Positions 34,071 through 42,870 of a DNA stretch of 64,000 nt are shown one piece after another. This stretch comes from Novosphingobium sp. SG919 (GTDB lineage: Bacteria; Pseudomonadota; Alphaproteobacteria; Sphingomonadales; Sphingomonadaceae): contig NZ_JABCNG010000001.1 of NCBI RefSeq assembly GCF_012932495.1, positions 124,001 to 188,000 of the forward strand, in the 5' to 3' direction. The position numbers and the translations under genes were made by a program. The notes beneath the pieces are model-generated. The model worked only from the letters and a program-made list of their open reading frames with translations. It searched no databases and had not been told where the DNA came from. How positions within the stretch are numbered: the stretch's first letter is position 1; every line of letters starts with the position of its first letter.

Positions 34071-34101
34071 TGCATGTCTCCCATCGGGGTTGCGGTGACG
34101 G

Positions 34102-34473
34102 TCAGTGCGAGACGCGGCGCACGGCCGCGACCAGCTTGGCTGGATCGAACGGCTTGACGATCCAGCCGGTGGCCCCCGCCGCACGGGCGCGGGCCTTTTT
34201 CTCTTCCGAGCTTTCGGTGGTCAGCACCAGGATCGGGCGGTCGCGGTGGCGGCTGCCCTCGCGCAGGCGCTCGATGAGGCCGAACCCGTCAAGCCGGGGC
34301 ATGTTGATGTCGGTGATCACCACATCGACTTCATTGAGTGCCAGCCAGTCGAGCGCGGCCATGCCGTCCTCGGCCTGGGACACGTCGAAGCCTTGCGAGG
34401 TGAGTGCGTGGTTGAGCAGGGCCCGCATCGACGGGCTGTCGTCTACGGTAAGGATCCGGGTGGTATTGGTCAT
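34102..34473 (-). CDS. cheY: Chemotaxis response regulator CheY
   Basis: 123 aa, a single receiver domain. The acidic pocket is TVDDSPSM, the phosphoacceptor Asp is in VVITDINMPRLDG, the switch Thr in ILVLTTESS and the invariant Lys in WIVKPFDPAKL. It is phosphorylated by CheA and acts on the flagellar switch (FliM/FliN encoded at 46293-47499). It sits between cheD and cheW. Confidence 0.95.
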   Translation of the reverse strand: MTNTTRILTVDDSPSMRALLNHALTSQGFDVSQAEDGMAALDWLALNEVDVVITDINMPRLDGFGLIERLREGSRHRDRPILVLTTESSEEKKARARAAGATGWIVKPFDPAKLVAAVRRVSH

Positions 34474-34493
34474 GCCTGGACTCGCTTTTCCAT

Positions 34494-35048
34494 TCAGAAC
34501 AGTTCGACGTCGCCGAGCGATACGGCCGGACGTGCGGTGGGTTGGACAGGGGGCGCAAGCCGGTCTTCCACAGTGCGGAGGCGGACCTGGCCCGATGCCG
34601 GGCGGAAATCGACACGCCGCGCCTGCGTTCCGCCCAGGTCCTCGCGCATCAGCGCGATCCCTTCGTTGGCCAGGAACTTGCGCGCGAACTCGGCATTGAC
34701 CGAGCCGATCTTCATCATGTTGCGGTTGACGTTGGCGCCGCCATAGAGGTGGGCCTTGAGCTTGGACTTGCGGGCACCCTTGGCCAGCATCTCGTTGACC
34801 AGAAGTTCCATCAGGAAAAGGCCATAGTGTTCGTCGACTGCCGTGTCGTAGCCGGCGGGCGGCTCGGCGAGCAGGAAGTGGTTCATGCCGCCCACCCGCG
34901 CATCGGGATCGAACAGGCATGTGGCCACGCAACTGCCCAGCACGGTGGAAAATTCCACGGTGCCGTCGGCACTGGCCAGCGCCTGACCCTGCATCACCGT
35001 GACGCGTTCGAGCCCACTGGGATTGGGCAGGATGGGTTTGTGGAACAT
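34494..35048 (-). CDS. cheD: Chemoreceptor glutamine deamidase CheD
   Basis: 184 aa. The catalytic Cys is in STVLGSCVATCLFD, the His in GGMNHFLLAEP and the conserved Thr/Ser region in NEMLAKGARKSKLKAHLYGGANV. It deamidates receptor glutamines to adjust adaptation. The C-terminal 30 residues are a disordered Pro/Arg tail. It starts 3 bp after the cheB stop, so translation is coupled. Confidence 0.95.
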   Translation of the reverse strand: MFHKPILPNPSGLERVTVMQGQALASADGTVEFSTVLGSCVATCLFDPDARVGGMNHFLLAEPPAGYDTAVDEHYGLFLMELLVNEMLAKGARKSKLKAHLYGGANVNRNMMKIGSVNAEFARKFLANEGIALMREDLGGTQARRVDFRPASGQVRLRTVEDRLAPPVQPTARPAVSLGDVELF

Positions 35049-35051
35049 GGC

Positions 35052-36092
35052 TCAGGCCGCCTTGCTGAATGCGTGGCGGGCGATATGCCCGATCGGCGCC
35101 ACCACTTTGGCCGCACCCAGTGAGATCGCCGCGCGCGGCATGCCAAAGACGGTGCAGGTCGCCTCGTCCTGGGCAATGGTGCGCGCGCCTTTTTGCGCCA
35201 TGGCCAGCAGGCCCTTGGCCCCGTCGGACCCCATGCCGGTGAGCAGGATGCCCACGGCCTGGGCGCCGACGACTTCGGCGACGGAGGAAAACAGCACGTC
35301 CACCGAGGGCAGGTGCCCCGAAACCGGTTCGCCCCGCCGCAGCTTGGCATGCAGGTTGGTGGTGCCGCCGATGCCCAGGTGCCGATCGTCGCCCGGTGCC
35401 AGGTAGACGTTGCCCTCGCGCAGCGGCATGTCGGGTTCGGCCAGCTGGATGCGGGGCGGGCAGTTCTGGTCGAGCGTGCGCGCCACGGCCGGGGCGAAGC
35501 GTTCGTTGATGTGCTGCACGATCAGCGTGGGCGGGCAATCGGCCGGGAAATCCGACAGCAGGATCTGCAAGGCTTCCACCCCGCCGGTGGACGAACCGAT
35601 CGCGATCAGGCGCGGCCGATCGGCAATCGACAGGCGTGCCTGGCTGGCGATGCGGCTGGTCGGCACGGCCGGCGCGGGGGCACCGCGCGGGGCAAACCGC
35701 ACTTTGGACGCGCTGCGGATCATGTTGGCCAGGCGCCCGCTGTCTTCCAGCGTCATGCCCTGGCCCATCTCGCTCTTGGCATAGCAATCCACTGCACCCA
35801 GCGCGAGCGCGCGGGCCGTGGTATCGTTGCCCTGCTGGGTGGCGCCCGAGACGATGATCACCGGGGTGGGTCGCAGCTGCATGATCTTTTCCAGGAAATC
35901 CAGGCCGTTCATGCCGGGCATTTCCACGTCGAGCGTGACCACGTCGGGGTCCAGCTCGCGGATCATCTGCCGCCCTTCGGCGGCATTGGCGGCGGCGGCC
36001 ACCACTTCGATATCGGGTTCCTTGGACAGCCGGTTCATGAGGATGGCCCGCATCGTGGGCGAATCCTCGACAATCACCACGCGGATGGTCAT
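35052..36092 (-). CDS. cheB: Chemotaxis methylesterase CheB
   Basis: 346 aa. The N-terminal receiver has VVIVEDSPTMRAIL and the phosphoacceptor in VVTLDVEMPGMNG. The C-terminal methylesterase keeps the full Ser-His-Asp triad: Ser in AIGSSTGGVEAL, His in TLIVQHINERF and Asp in LLTGMGSDGAKG. It demethylates and deamidates receptors when phosphorylated by CheA. It overlaps cheR by 4 bp. Contrast the second CheB-like gene at 39755, which lacks the His. Confidence 0.95.
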   Translation of the reverse strand: MTIRVVIVEDSPTMRAILMNRLSKEPDIEVVAAAANAAEGRQMIRELDPDVVTLDVEMPGMNGLDFLEKIMQLRPTPVIIVSGATQQGNDTTARALALGAVDCYAKSEMGQGMTLEDSGRLANMIRSASKVRFAPRGAPAPAVPTSRIASQARLSIADRPRLIAIGSSTGGVEALQILLSDFPADCPPTLIVQHINERFAPAVARTLDQNCPPRIQLAEPDMPLREGNVYLAPGDDRHLGIGGTTNLHAKLRRGEPVSGHLPSVDVLFSSVAEVVGAQAVGILLTGMGSDGAKGLLAMAQKGARTIAQDEATCTVFGMPRAAISLGAAKVVAPIGHIARHAFSKAA

Positions 36093-36958
36093 GCTGCCCT
36101 CCTCGAATAGATCGTTGGTCCCATGTTGGACAGCGTCTCCAGAGCCGGGCCAGTGACCCGCTCGCTATGGCCGATGTAAAGATGGCCGCCACGCACAAGC
36201 TTTTCCGCAAAGCGCGCCACGAGCCGTTCCTTGGTTGGGTTGTCGAAATAGATCATGACGTTGCGGCAGAAGATCACATCAAAGGCGCCGGCCATCGGCC
36301 AATCGCCCAGAAGGTTGAGGTGGCGGAAGCGCAGCAGGGCTTGGGCTTCCGGGGCGATCGTGGCGTCGGTGCCGTCGGGCACCGTCCAGGCCCGGCGCAG
36401 CGGCTCGGGCACGGGCTTCAAGTCTTCCTGGCGATAGCGCGCCGCCTGCGCCTTGGTGATGGCGTGGGTGGCGATGTCGCTGGCGAGGATGCGGATGTCG
36501 CGCCGCGCCAGCTTGAGCCCTTCGCCCCGGTCGGGGCCCAGGAACGTCATGACCAGCGACCAGATTTCCTCGCCGCTGGAGCAGCCGGCCGACCAGATCC
36601 GCACTTTGCCGCCGCGATCGAGTTGCTCGATCAACTGCGGGCGCACCACTTCGGCAAAGTGTTCGAAATGATGGGCTTCGCGATAGAAGAAGGTGTGGTT
36701 GGTGGTGAGCGCGCAGATCGCCTTGGTGCGTTCGGCCGCATCCTCGCGGATGCGCAGGACATAGGCGCCAAAGGTCTGGCAACCCGAATCGCGCACCAGC
36801 GGGGCCAGCCGCGAATAGACCAGCATGGCCTTGCCCGGCGGCAGCACGATGCCGGCCTCGCGATGGGCGATCTCGCTCACCGCCTTGAAGTCGGCGGCGT
36901 CGTAGACCCCCGGGCTCACGCCGGGCAGGCTCGCTTCAAAGGCGGATTGAACGCTCAT
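36089..36958 (-). CDS. cheR: Chemoreceptor methyltransferase CheR
   Basis: 289 aa. The N-terminal helical domain ends near TNHTFFYREAHHFEHF. The SAM-binding motif is VRIWSAGCSSGEEIWSLVM and later DVIFCRNVMIYFDNPTKERLV is the family signature. It methylates receptor glutamates. It overlaps cheA upstream and cheB downstream by 4 bp each, so the three are translated as a unit. Confidence 0.95.
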   Translation of the reverse strand: MSVQSAFEASLPGVSPGVYDAADFKAVSEIAHREAGIVLPPGKAMLVYSRLAPLVRDSGCQTFGAYVLRIREDAAERTKAICALTTNHTFFYREAHHFEHFAEVVRPQLIEQLDRGGKVRIWSAGCSSGEEIWSLVMTFLGPDRGEGLKLARRDIRILASDIATHAITKAQAARYRQEDLKPVPEPLRRAWTVPDGTDATIAPEAQALLRFRHLNLLGDWPMAGAFDVIFCRNVMIYFDNPTKERLVARFAEKLVRGGHLYIGHSERVTGPALETLSNMGPTIYSRRAA

Positions 36959-39228
36959 GCCGCTTCGGCCAGGCCATGCGGATGCGAGAGGTCCATCTGG
37001 CCGTGTTCGGCCAGGCTGCGGGCGACCAGGCCATCGACGTCGACGATCAGCGCGACGCGGCCATCGCCCAGGATCGTGGCGCCGGCCACGCCCTCTACCG
37101 AGCGGTAGTGCGTGTCGAGGCTCTTGATCACGACCTGGCGCTGGTCGACGATCGAATCCACCAGCAGGGCCGCGCGGCCCGCGCCTTCGGTTTCCACCAC
37201 GATCAGCACGCCATCCTGCGGCAGTTCGACCGCGCCATTGGCGCCCACCGCCACGTGCAGCGGCACCACGGGGATGAAGCGGCCGCGCACGTTCATCATC
37301 GCGCGGTTGGAACCCAGTCCCTTCACGTCTTCCACCGAAGGGCGCAGCGATTCCACCACGTTGGCCAGCGGCACGACCAGCGTCTGATCCCCGACGTTGA
37401 CGACCATGCCATCGGAAATGGCCAGGGTGAGCGGCAGGGTCAGCGTGAACGTGGTGCCCACGCCGTGTTCGGATTCGATGGTGATGCGCCCGCCCAGGTC
37501 CTTCACGTTCTGGCGCACCACGTCCATGCCCACGCCGCGCCCGGAAATGTTGGACACGGTCTGTGCCGTGGAAAAGCCGGGAGCAAAGATCAGCAGGTCG
37601 ATCTCTTCCTTGGACAGCTGCGCATCAGGGGCGACCAGGCCCTTTTCGATCGCCTTGGCCAGCACGCGCTCGCGGTTGATGCCGCGCCCGTCGTCACCGA
37701 TGCGGATGAGGATGCGGCCCGAACGATGCTCGGCCGAAAGGGTGAGCGTGCCTTCCGCGCTCTTGCCCGCGGCGATGCGTTCCTCGGGCTTTTCGATGCC
37801 GTGGTCCACCGCATTGCGGATAAGGTGGGTGAGCGGTTCGCCCAGGCGTTCGATCACCGTCTTGTCGAGCTCGGTGCTTTCGCCCGAAACTTCCAGCCGC
37901 ACGTGCTTGCCGGTGCTGGCAGAAAGTTCGCGCATGATGCGCGGCACGCGGCTGAACACCGAGCCGATCGGCTGGGCGCGGATGGCCATGGCGCTTTCCT
38001 GGATATCGCGCGTGAGGCCGTCGAGCACGGCGATTTCCTCGCTGGCGGCCAGGCCCTCGCTCGACAGGCGCTGGGCCATCATCGCCTGGGCGATGACCAG
38101 CTCGCCCACGGCGTCGATCAGCTTGTCGAGCTTGGACAGTTCGATGCGGATCGATTGGCCGGGAGCAGGCGGCGCGGGCGGCGCGCCGGCGGCCGAAGGG
38201 GCCGCGGCGGCGGGCGGGGGCGGGGCTGCAGCCGGGGTGGCCGCAGCGGCCGGCGCGGCCGGCGCCTCGGCAGCCGGGGCCGCCGTTGCAGGGGCTGCGG
38301 GTGCTGCCGGGGCAGGCGCGGGTGCGGGGGGCGGCGCGGCCGCGGCCGGGGCCGGCGGCGGCGCGGCCGCGGGCAGGCGCACCGCCGGCATGGCGGCATC
38401 GGCACCGATCGCGATCTCGCAATCGTCACCCACGAAATCGAAGATGTCGCGCACCGCCGCGTCGTCGACGCTGGCGGGCATGCGGAACGTCCAGCCCAGA
38501 TAGCCGACGCCGGGATCGAGCGCATCGAGATGGGGCACGGCGGACACATCGCATTCCGCGCAGACGCCGCCCAGTTCGAGCACTTCGCGCAGCATCAGCA
38601 TCGGTTCGCTGCCATTGCGCATGGCGCCGGCATGGGGGCGGATCTTGACGATCCACGTCGACGCGGCCTGGTCGGCCTGGTCTTCGCCGTCGTCGTCGGC
38701 CGTGCCACCACCGGCCATGGCGCCGGCAATGCTGTCGAGCATCGAATCGAAATCGAGGCCCATGTCGTCGTCGAAGCTGCTGCTGCTGGCCGGTTCGGCC
38801 GGCGCCGGCTCTGCCGCCGGGGCATGCGCGGCCGGCGCTGCGCCACCGGCGTTGGCGGCCATGGCGGCGGTGAGTTCGGCCTGGAGCGCGGCATCGTCGG
38901 GCGTCTCGCCCTGGCCGCGCGCGGCCATGACATGGTCGCTGAGCGTGTCGAGCGCGCGCAGCAGCAGGTCGATCAGCGGCTCGGTAATCGCCACGGTGCC
39001 ATCGCGCACGTCAGACAGCAGCGTTTCGAACGTGTGGGTATAGGCCTGCAGCGCGATGAAGCCGAATGCCCCGGCGCCGCCCTTGATCGAGTGGACGCCG
39101 CGGAACACCGCGTTGACGGTGTCGGCATCCTGGGTGCCTTCCTTGCAGGCGGCCAGGCCCTGTTCGGCCGCAGCGAGCGATTCTTCGCACTCGGCGAAGA
39201 AGATCGCCTGGATTTCCTCGGCGTTCAT
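36955..39228 (-). CDS. cheA: Chemotaxis histidine kinase CheA
   Basis: 757 aa from the ATG at 39228. In order: P1 Hpt domain with the phosphorylated His in FRGVHSIKGGAGAFGF; a P2-like region (WIVKIRPHAGAM, then YLGWTFRMPAS); a roughly 75-residue Ala/Pro linker; the dimerisation helices; the ATPase with LIRNAVDHGIEKPEER, GDDGRGINRE and GRGVGMDVV; and a C-terminal CheW-like domain. The start overlaps the stop of the STAS gene (ATGA). Confidence 0.95.
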   Translation of the reverse strand: MNAEEIQAIFFAECEESLAAAEQGLAACKEGTQDADTVNAVFRGVHSIKGGAGAFGFIALQAYTHTFETLLSDVRDGTVAITEPLIDLLLRALDTLSDHVMAARGQGETPDDAALQAELTAAMAANAGGAAPAAHAPAAEPAPAEPASSSSFDDDMGLDFDSMLDSIAGAMAGGGTADDDGEDQADQAASTWIVKIRPHAGAMRNGSEPMLMLREVLELGGVCAECDVSAVPHLDALDPGVGYLGWTFRMPASVDDAAVRDIFDFVGDDCEIAIGADAAMPAVRLPAAAPPPAPAAAAPPPAPAPAPAAPAAPATAAPAAEAPAAPAAAATPAAAPPPPAAAAPSAAGAPPAPPAPGQSIRIELSKLDKLIDAVGELVIAQAMMAQRLSSEGLAASEEIAVLDGLTRDIQESAMAIRAQPIGSVFSRVPRIMRELSASTGKHVRLEVSGESTELDKTVIERLGEPLTHLIRNAVDHGIEKPEERIAAGKSAEGTLTLSAEHRSGRILIRIGDDGRGINRERVLAKAIEKGLVAPDAQLSKEEIDLLIFAPGFSTAQTVSNISGRGVGMDVVRQNVKDLGGRITIESEHGVGTTFTLTLPLTLAISDGMVVNVGDQTLVVPLANVVESLRPSVEDVKGLGSNRAMMNVRGRFIPVVPLHVAVGANGAVELPQDGVLIVVETEGAGRAALLVDSIVDQRQVVIKSLDTHYRSVEGVAGATILGDGRVALIVDVDGLVARSLAEHGQMDLSHPHGLAEAA

Positions 39229-39485
39229 GCTTGGGCTCCATCGAACAGTTCGGCTTCCAGTCCGATCTGGCGGGCCGTTTCGCGCAAGGCGGGCGAGGGA
39301 TCGATCACCGCGCCATCGCCACTGCGGCGGGCGCTGACCAGCACCTGGAACATGGCCTGGCCCACGTGGGTGCAGGCCGTGCCGTCGATCTGCATCGGGC
39401 CGGCGCCCAGCGCGGCAATCAATTCGGGCAGCAGCGCTTCGGCGGCCGCCCGGTCGCAGCGCGGTGGCAGGGTGATCGTGGGCAT
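39225..39485 (-). CDS. STAS-domain protein of the chemotaxis operon
   Basis: 86 aa from the ATG at 39485. The fold pattern ITLPPRCDRAAAEALLPELIAALG, then MQIDGTACTHVGQAMFQVLVSARRS fits a STAS (anti-anti-sigma-like) domain. The usual phosphorylatable Ser in the D-S-x-G loop is replaced (CTHVGQAM), so regulation by phosphorylation looks unlikely. It is the first gene of the che operon and is coupled to cheA. Related small proteins occur next to cheA in other proteobacteria. Confidence 0.75.
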   Translation of the reverse strand: MPTITLPPRCDRAAAEALLPELIAALGAGPMQIDGTACTHVGQAMFQVLVSARRSGDGAVIDPSPALRETARQIGLEAELFDGAQA

Positions 39486-39754
39486 CGCGTCGGTTTCCCC
39501 TCGATAACGCAAGGACATCTTCATCGGCCGCGGCGTGGGCGAATCGGCCATGTGCCAAGGGTTTGGCGCGGGCCGTGGCGACACGGTGGCGGGCGTTCGA
39601 CAAAGGCTTAGCGGGAATGGGGAAAGGCGCGCTTTCCGCCGACTTAGGGTGAGATACCTAGGGGCGCGGATGGAATTTGCACTGGCCTGCCTCTGTAAGG
39701 AAGTTGGGCAGATGGCGCCGGGCAGTTGGCGCCCAGACGAAGGTTTCACGATCC

Positions 39755-40795
39755 ATGCACGAAGCTCGCGTTCTTGTGGTGGACGACTCAGCGGCAATGC
39801 GCGCGCTGTTTTCGGACATCCTCGATCAGACCAAGAATGTCGTCGTCGTCGGCGCTGCCTCCAGTGCGGCCGATGCGCGCGATCGCATCGCGGATCTCAA
39901 GCCCAACGTGATCACCCTGGACGTTGAAATGCCCGGGATGAGCGGCATCGAGTTCCTGGAAGAACTGATGGGCAGCAATCCGCTGCCGGTGGTGATGCTC
40001 TCCAGCCTCACGCAGGCCGGCACCGAAACCTCGCTCAAGGCGTTCGAGCTGGGCGCGGTGGAATGCTTTCCCAAGCCCTTGAAAGCCACGCCCGAACAGT
40101 TTGCCAAGACCGTGGGCAAGCTGGGCAAGATCGTGCTGGCGGCGGCCAACAGCAACGTGCGCGACCGCTCGAAGCTGCAGGCCAAGCGCGAAGCGGCTGC
40201 TGCCGAAGCGCCCAAGTTCAGCTGGAACGGCCGCTTCGTGGCGTTCAGCGCCTCGATGGGCGGGATCGACGCCCTGACCACGATCCTGTCGGAATGGCCC
40301 GACGAATGCCCGCCCACGGTGATCTGCCTGCAAACCGAACCGATGCTGGCCGAAACCTTCATCAAGCGGCTGGATACCGATCTGGGGTGCAGCGTGAAGA
40401 TCGCCCGCGATGGCGCGGCGCTGGCGCAGGGCACGATCCATATTGCCGCCGACCCCGAACGCCACGTGGTGATCGAACCGGGCCAGCCGCCCAAGATCCG
40501 CCTGATGGAGCGCGAGCCGGTGGAAGGTTCGCGGCCTTCGGCCAACCTGCTCTATGGCTCCATCGCGCGGGCCGGCATCCCCGCGGTGGGCGCCGTGCTG
40601 ACCGGCATGGGCAACGACGGCGCCAAGGGCCTGAAGCTGCTGCGTGACAGCGGCATGGACACGATCGTGCAGGACCCAAAGACCGCGCTGGTGAACGAAG
40701 CGCCCGCCGCCGCGATCGACCTGGGTGCCGCAGGCCGCCAGGTTTCGCTCGACGACCTGGGAGCGGCCGTCATCGCGCTGTGCAACCAGAACTGA
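39755..40795 (+). CDS. CheB-like protein with defective methylesterase site
   Basis: 346 aa from the ATG at 39755. The receiver is intact (LVVDDSAAM, phosphoacceptor D56 in LDVEMPGMSG). The C-terminal CheB domain keeps Ser167 (FSASMGGIDAL) and Asp288 (LTGMGNDG), but the catalytic His of the VxQHM motif is replaced: VICLQTEP has Q193-T194 there. It is therefore probably not an esterase. It may act as a phosphate sink, receptor-binding competitor or regulator. It diverges from the STAS-cheA operon across 269 bp. Confidence 0.88.
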   Translation: MHEARVLVVDDSAAMRALFSDILDQTKNVVVVGAASSAADARDRIADLKPNVITLDVEMPGMSGIEFLEELMGSNPLPVVMLSSLTQAGTETSLKAFELGAVECFPKPLKATPEQFAKTVGKLGKIVLAAANSNVRDRSKLQAKREAAAAEAPKFSWNGRFVAFSASMGGIDALTTILSEWPDECPPTVICLQTEPMLAETFIKRLDTDLGCSVKIARDGAALAQGTIHIAADPERHVVIEPGQPPKIRLMEREPVEGSRPSANLLYGSIARAGIPAVGAVLTGMGNDGAKGLKLLRDSGMDTIVQDPKTALVNEAPAAAIDLGAAGRQVSLDDLGAAVIALCNQN

Positions 40796-40836
40796 CCGCC
40801 TTCGCGTTTTCTGGCCAATCCCCCTCCTGGCCATAG

Positions 40837-40868
40837 CCGGGCATGGTCCGCCCCCGGACCATGCCCGG
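40837..40868 (+). terminator. Strong hairpin after CheB-like gene
   Basis: Perfect 14-bp stem (CCGGGCATGGTCCG and its complement) with a CCCC loop, 41 bp after the stop. No T-run follows, so it may act with the next hairpin or serve the convergent fliS transcript. Confidence 0.6.
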
Positions 40869-40873
40869 ATCTT

Positions 40874-40905
40874 GCCCGGCGCTGCGTGCCCCCGCAGCGC
40901 CGGGC
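40874..40905 (+). terminator. Rho-independent terminator
   Basis: Perfect 13-bp stem (GCCCGGCGCTGCG / CGCAGCGCCGGGC) with a 6-nt loop followed by TTTTCTGT. It ends the rightward CheB-like transcript and faces the end of the leftward flagellar operon at 41019. Confidence 0.85.
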
Positions 40906-41018
40906 TTTTCTGTGGGCCGCCGCGCTGCATGTGCCAAGGCCCGGGGCAGGATCGCTGCACCGGGCCTTGGCCTGTGATCGGGGGATGAGGACGAGAGGGC
41001 GAGAGGGCCGGCGGGCGA

Positions 41019-41390
41019 TCAGTGGCCCATCATGGCCTGGCGGATTTCCAGGAAATCCTTGCGGATGGTTTCCATCTTGGCACCGTCAAAGCGCAGTGCG
41101 CTGTCGAGCACGGTGCGGCGGGCCGACTGGTAGAGCTGGATCAGCGCCGGCCCGGCCGGGCTTTCGCCATCGACACCCATCTGCAACGCGGTGAGCGCGG
41201 AAACCGCGCGGGTGAGCGCGGCGCTTTTGGCGGCGTTGTCGCCGGTGCGTTCGGCATAGATCGCGCGGCCGAGCGAGCCTGCCACCTGTTCCAGGCACAA
41301 GTCCACCAGCTGGCGCGGGTTGGCGCCGCGCACCCGCGCTTCGAAATCGACGCGGCGATAGGCTTCCCCAGGATCGCGGTGATGGCGCAT
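41019..41390 (-). CDS. fliS: Flagellar export chaperone FliS
   Basis: 123 aa, four-helix FliS fold: AYRRVDFEARVRGANPRQLVDLCLEQV, then LGRAIYAERTG, AVSALTALQMGVDGES and ALIQLYQSARRTVLDSAL. It binds the flagellin C-terminus in the cytoplasm to prevent early polymerisation. It is the last gene of the long leftward flagellar operon, 1 bp after fliD. Flagellin is encoded at 57265. Confidence 0.92.
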   Translation of the reverse strand: MRHHRDPGEAYRRVDFEARVRGANPRQLVDLCLEQVAGSLGRAIYAERTGDNAAKSAALTRAVSALTALQMGVDGESPAGPALIQLYQSARRTVLDSALRFDGAKMETIRKDFLEIRQAMMGH

Positions 41391-41391
41391 G

Positions 41392-42840
41392 TCAGCTCGA
41401 CTTGTTGTTCCACGCCGTGATCTGGTTGGTCAGGAACGTCAGCGTGGATTGGGAATCCGAAACCTTGGTGGCCAGGGTGGCATAGCGCGTGACCAGCTGG
41501 GTGCGCAGCGTTTCCTGCTTGGTCTGCAGATCGGAAAGCTGGGTGGCCAGCGTGGTCTGCTTGGTGCTGAGCGACGCGATCACCCCGCCCAGCGAGCCCG
41601 GATCGGTGGTGGACGCCACGTTACGCGAAATCTTGTCGAACGTGGCGTAGACGCCATAGACGCCGTTGGTGAACATCGCCGTGACGCCGCTGGGGCTGTT
41701 TGTCATCGTCTTGGTCAGCACGTCGGTATCGAGGGCGAACGTGCCGTCGCGGTTGATCTTGAGGCCGAGGTCACCCAGCGTTTTCGGCTGGCCAGAGGCT
41801 GCATTGGGCATGACCACCGTGCTCGACAGCGTGCTGAGCGTCTGGCGCAGCGATCGCGCGCCGGCGTTGTTGTTGAGCGAGCCGCTGTTGGCATCGGTAT
41901 CCGATGTCAGCGTGCTGACCACTTCGTTCAGCGCGCTGACCAGGTCGCTCATCGCCGTCTGGATCGCGCTGGACGGATCGGAAAAGCCGATCGTGGTGGG
42001 CGCGCCGACGTTGGTGCCGGTCAGCTTGAGCGAGACGCCGGGCGCGGCGTCGGTGATGGTATTGGACGTGGACGTGCGCGACACGCCATCGAGCGAATAG
42101 ATCGCATCGGTGGCCGTGGACTTGATCCGCGTGGTGTCGCTGGGCGTCCAGGCCAGGGTGGACAGCGTGGTATCGCCCGCGTCGGGCGTGGTTTCGATCT
42201 GGAAGCCGTTGGCTGCGCCGTCCGCCCCCTTGATCACCAGCTGCGCGCCCGATGCCCCGGTGGCGACATAGGCCGAAACGCCCGCGTTCGCGGCATTGAT
42301 CTTTTGCGCCAGGGTGGTGAGCGTGTCGCTGCTGGTCAGCGTGATATCCACCTGGTTGCGGCTGCTGTCGGCGGTAAAGGCGCCGCTGGCCACCGTGCCG
42401 AAGCGCAGCGTGAACGTGCCCGAACCCACCGCGCTGGCCGCCGAGGCCATGGTCGGGCTAACCAGCGTTTGCCCCTTGGCCAGCTGAGTCACTTCCAAGG
42501 TGGAGGTGCCGCTGCCGCTGAACGTGCCCTTGGTCACCGTGGCCACGGCCGTGTTGGTGATGGTGGGGGTGATCGCCAGATCGCCTTCGCGCACGCGCGT
42601 GCCCAGCGACGTGGCCAGCGAGTTGAGCATCGACTTGAGCGTCGAGGCATCGGAGATCTGCGTGGCGATCTTGTTCTGCTTGGCCGTGACCGCATCGATC
42701 CGCGCGGCGAATTGCGCGGCGGAAAGCTGTTCGGCAAGGCCGGAGCTGTCGATCGTGCTGCTGCCCAGCGACGCCAGCAGCTTGGCCGTGGCGGAGGACG
42801 ACGAGGTGGACGACGTGGTGGTCGATGAGGTCGTGGTCAT
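41392..42840 (-). CDS. fliD: Flagellar filament cap FliD
   Basis: 482 aa. The N-terminal FliD segment (AARIDAVTAKQNKIATQISDAS, then LKSMLNSLATSLG) and C-terminal coiled coil (LSTKQTTLATQLSDLQTKQETLRTQ, then SDSQSTLTFLTNQITAWNN) flank the variable centre. The N-terminal 20 residues are almost only Thr and Ser, an unusual tract. It caps the filament and folds exported flagellin. It lies between flhB and fliS. Confidence 0.93.
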   Translation of the reverse strand: MTTTSSTTTSSTSSSSATAKLLASLGSSTIDSSGLAEQLSAAQFAARIDAVTAKQNKIATQISDASTLKSMLNSLATSLGTRVREGDLAITPTITNTAVATVTKGTFSGSGTSTLEVTQLAKGQTLVSPTMASAASAVGSGTFTLRFGTVASGAFTADSSRNQVDITLTSSDTLTTLAQKINAANAGVSAYVATGASGAQLVIKGADGAANGFQIETTPDAGDTTLSTLAWTPSDTTRIKSTATDAIYSLDGVSRTSTSNTITDAAPGVSLKLTGTNVGAPTTIGFSDPSSAIQTAMSDLVSALNEVVSTLTSDTDANSGSLNNNAGARSLRQTLSTLSSTVVMPNAASGQPKTLGDLGLKINRDGTFALDTDVLTKTMTNSPSGVTAMFTNGVYGVYATFDKISRNVASTTDPGSLGGVIASLSTKQTTLATQLSDLQTKQETLRTQLVTRYATLATKVSDSQSTLTFLTNQITAWNNKSS

Positions 42841-42870
42841 ACCGCCAAGAACGGCCGTTTGTTGAGCGGA

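Noticed and set aside
34102..36210. 702-aa frame that ends with CheY
   Set aside because: Only the last 123 codons are CheY; the upstream part is an out-of-frame reading of cheD and cheB.
36976..39507. 843-aa open frame on the + strand opposite cheA
   Set aside because: It mirrors the cheA codons in GC-rich DNA, is His/Arg/Gly-rich with no domain, and cheA on the other strand is unmistakable.
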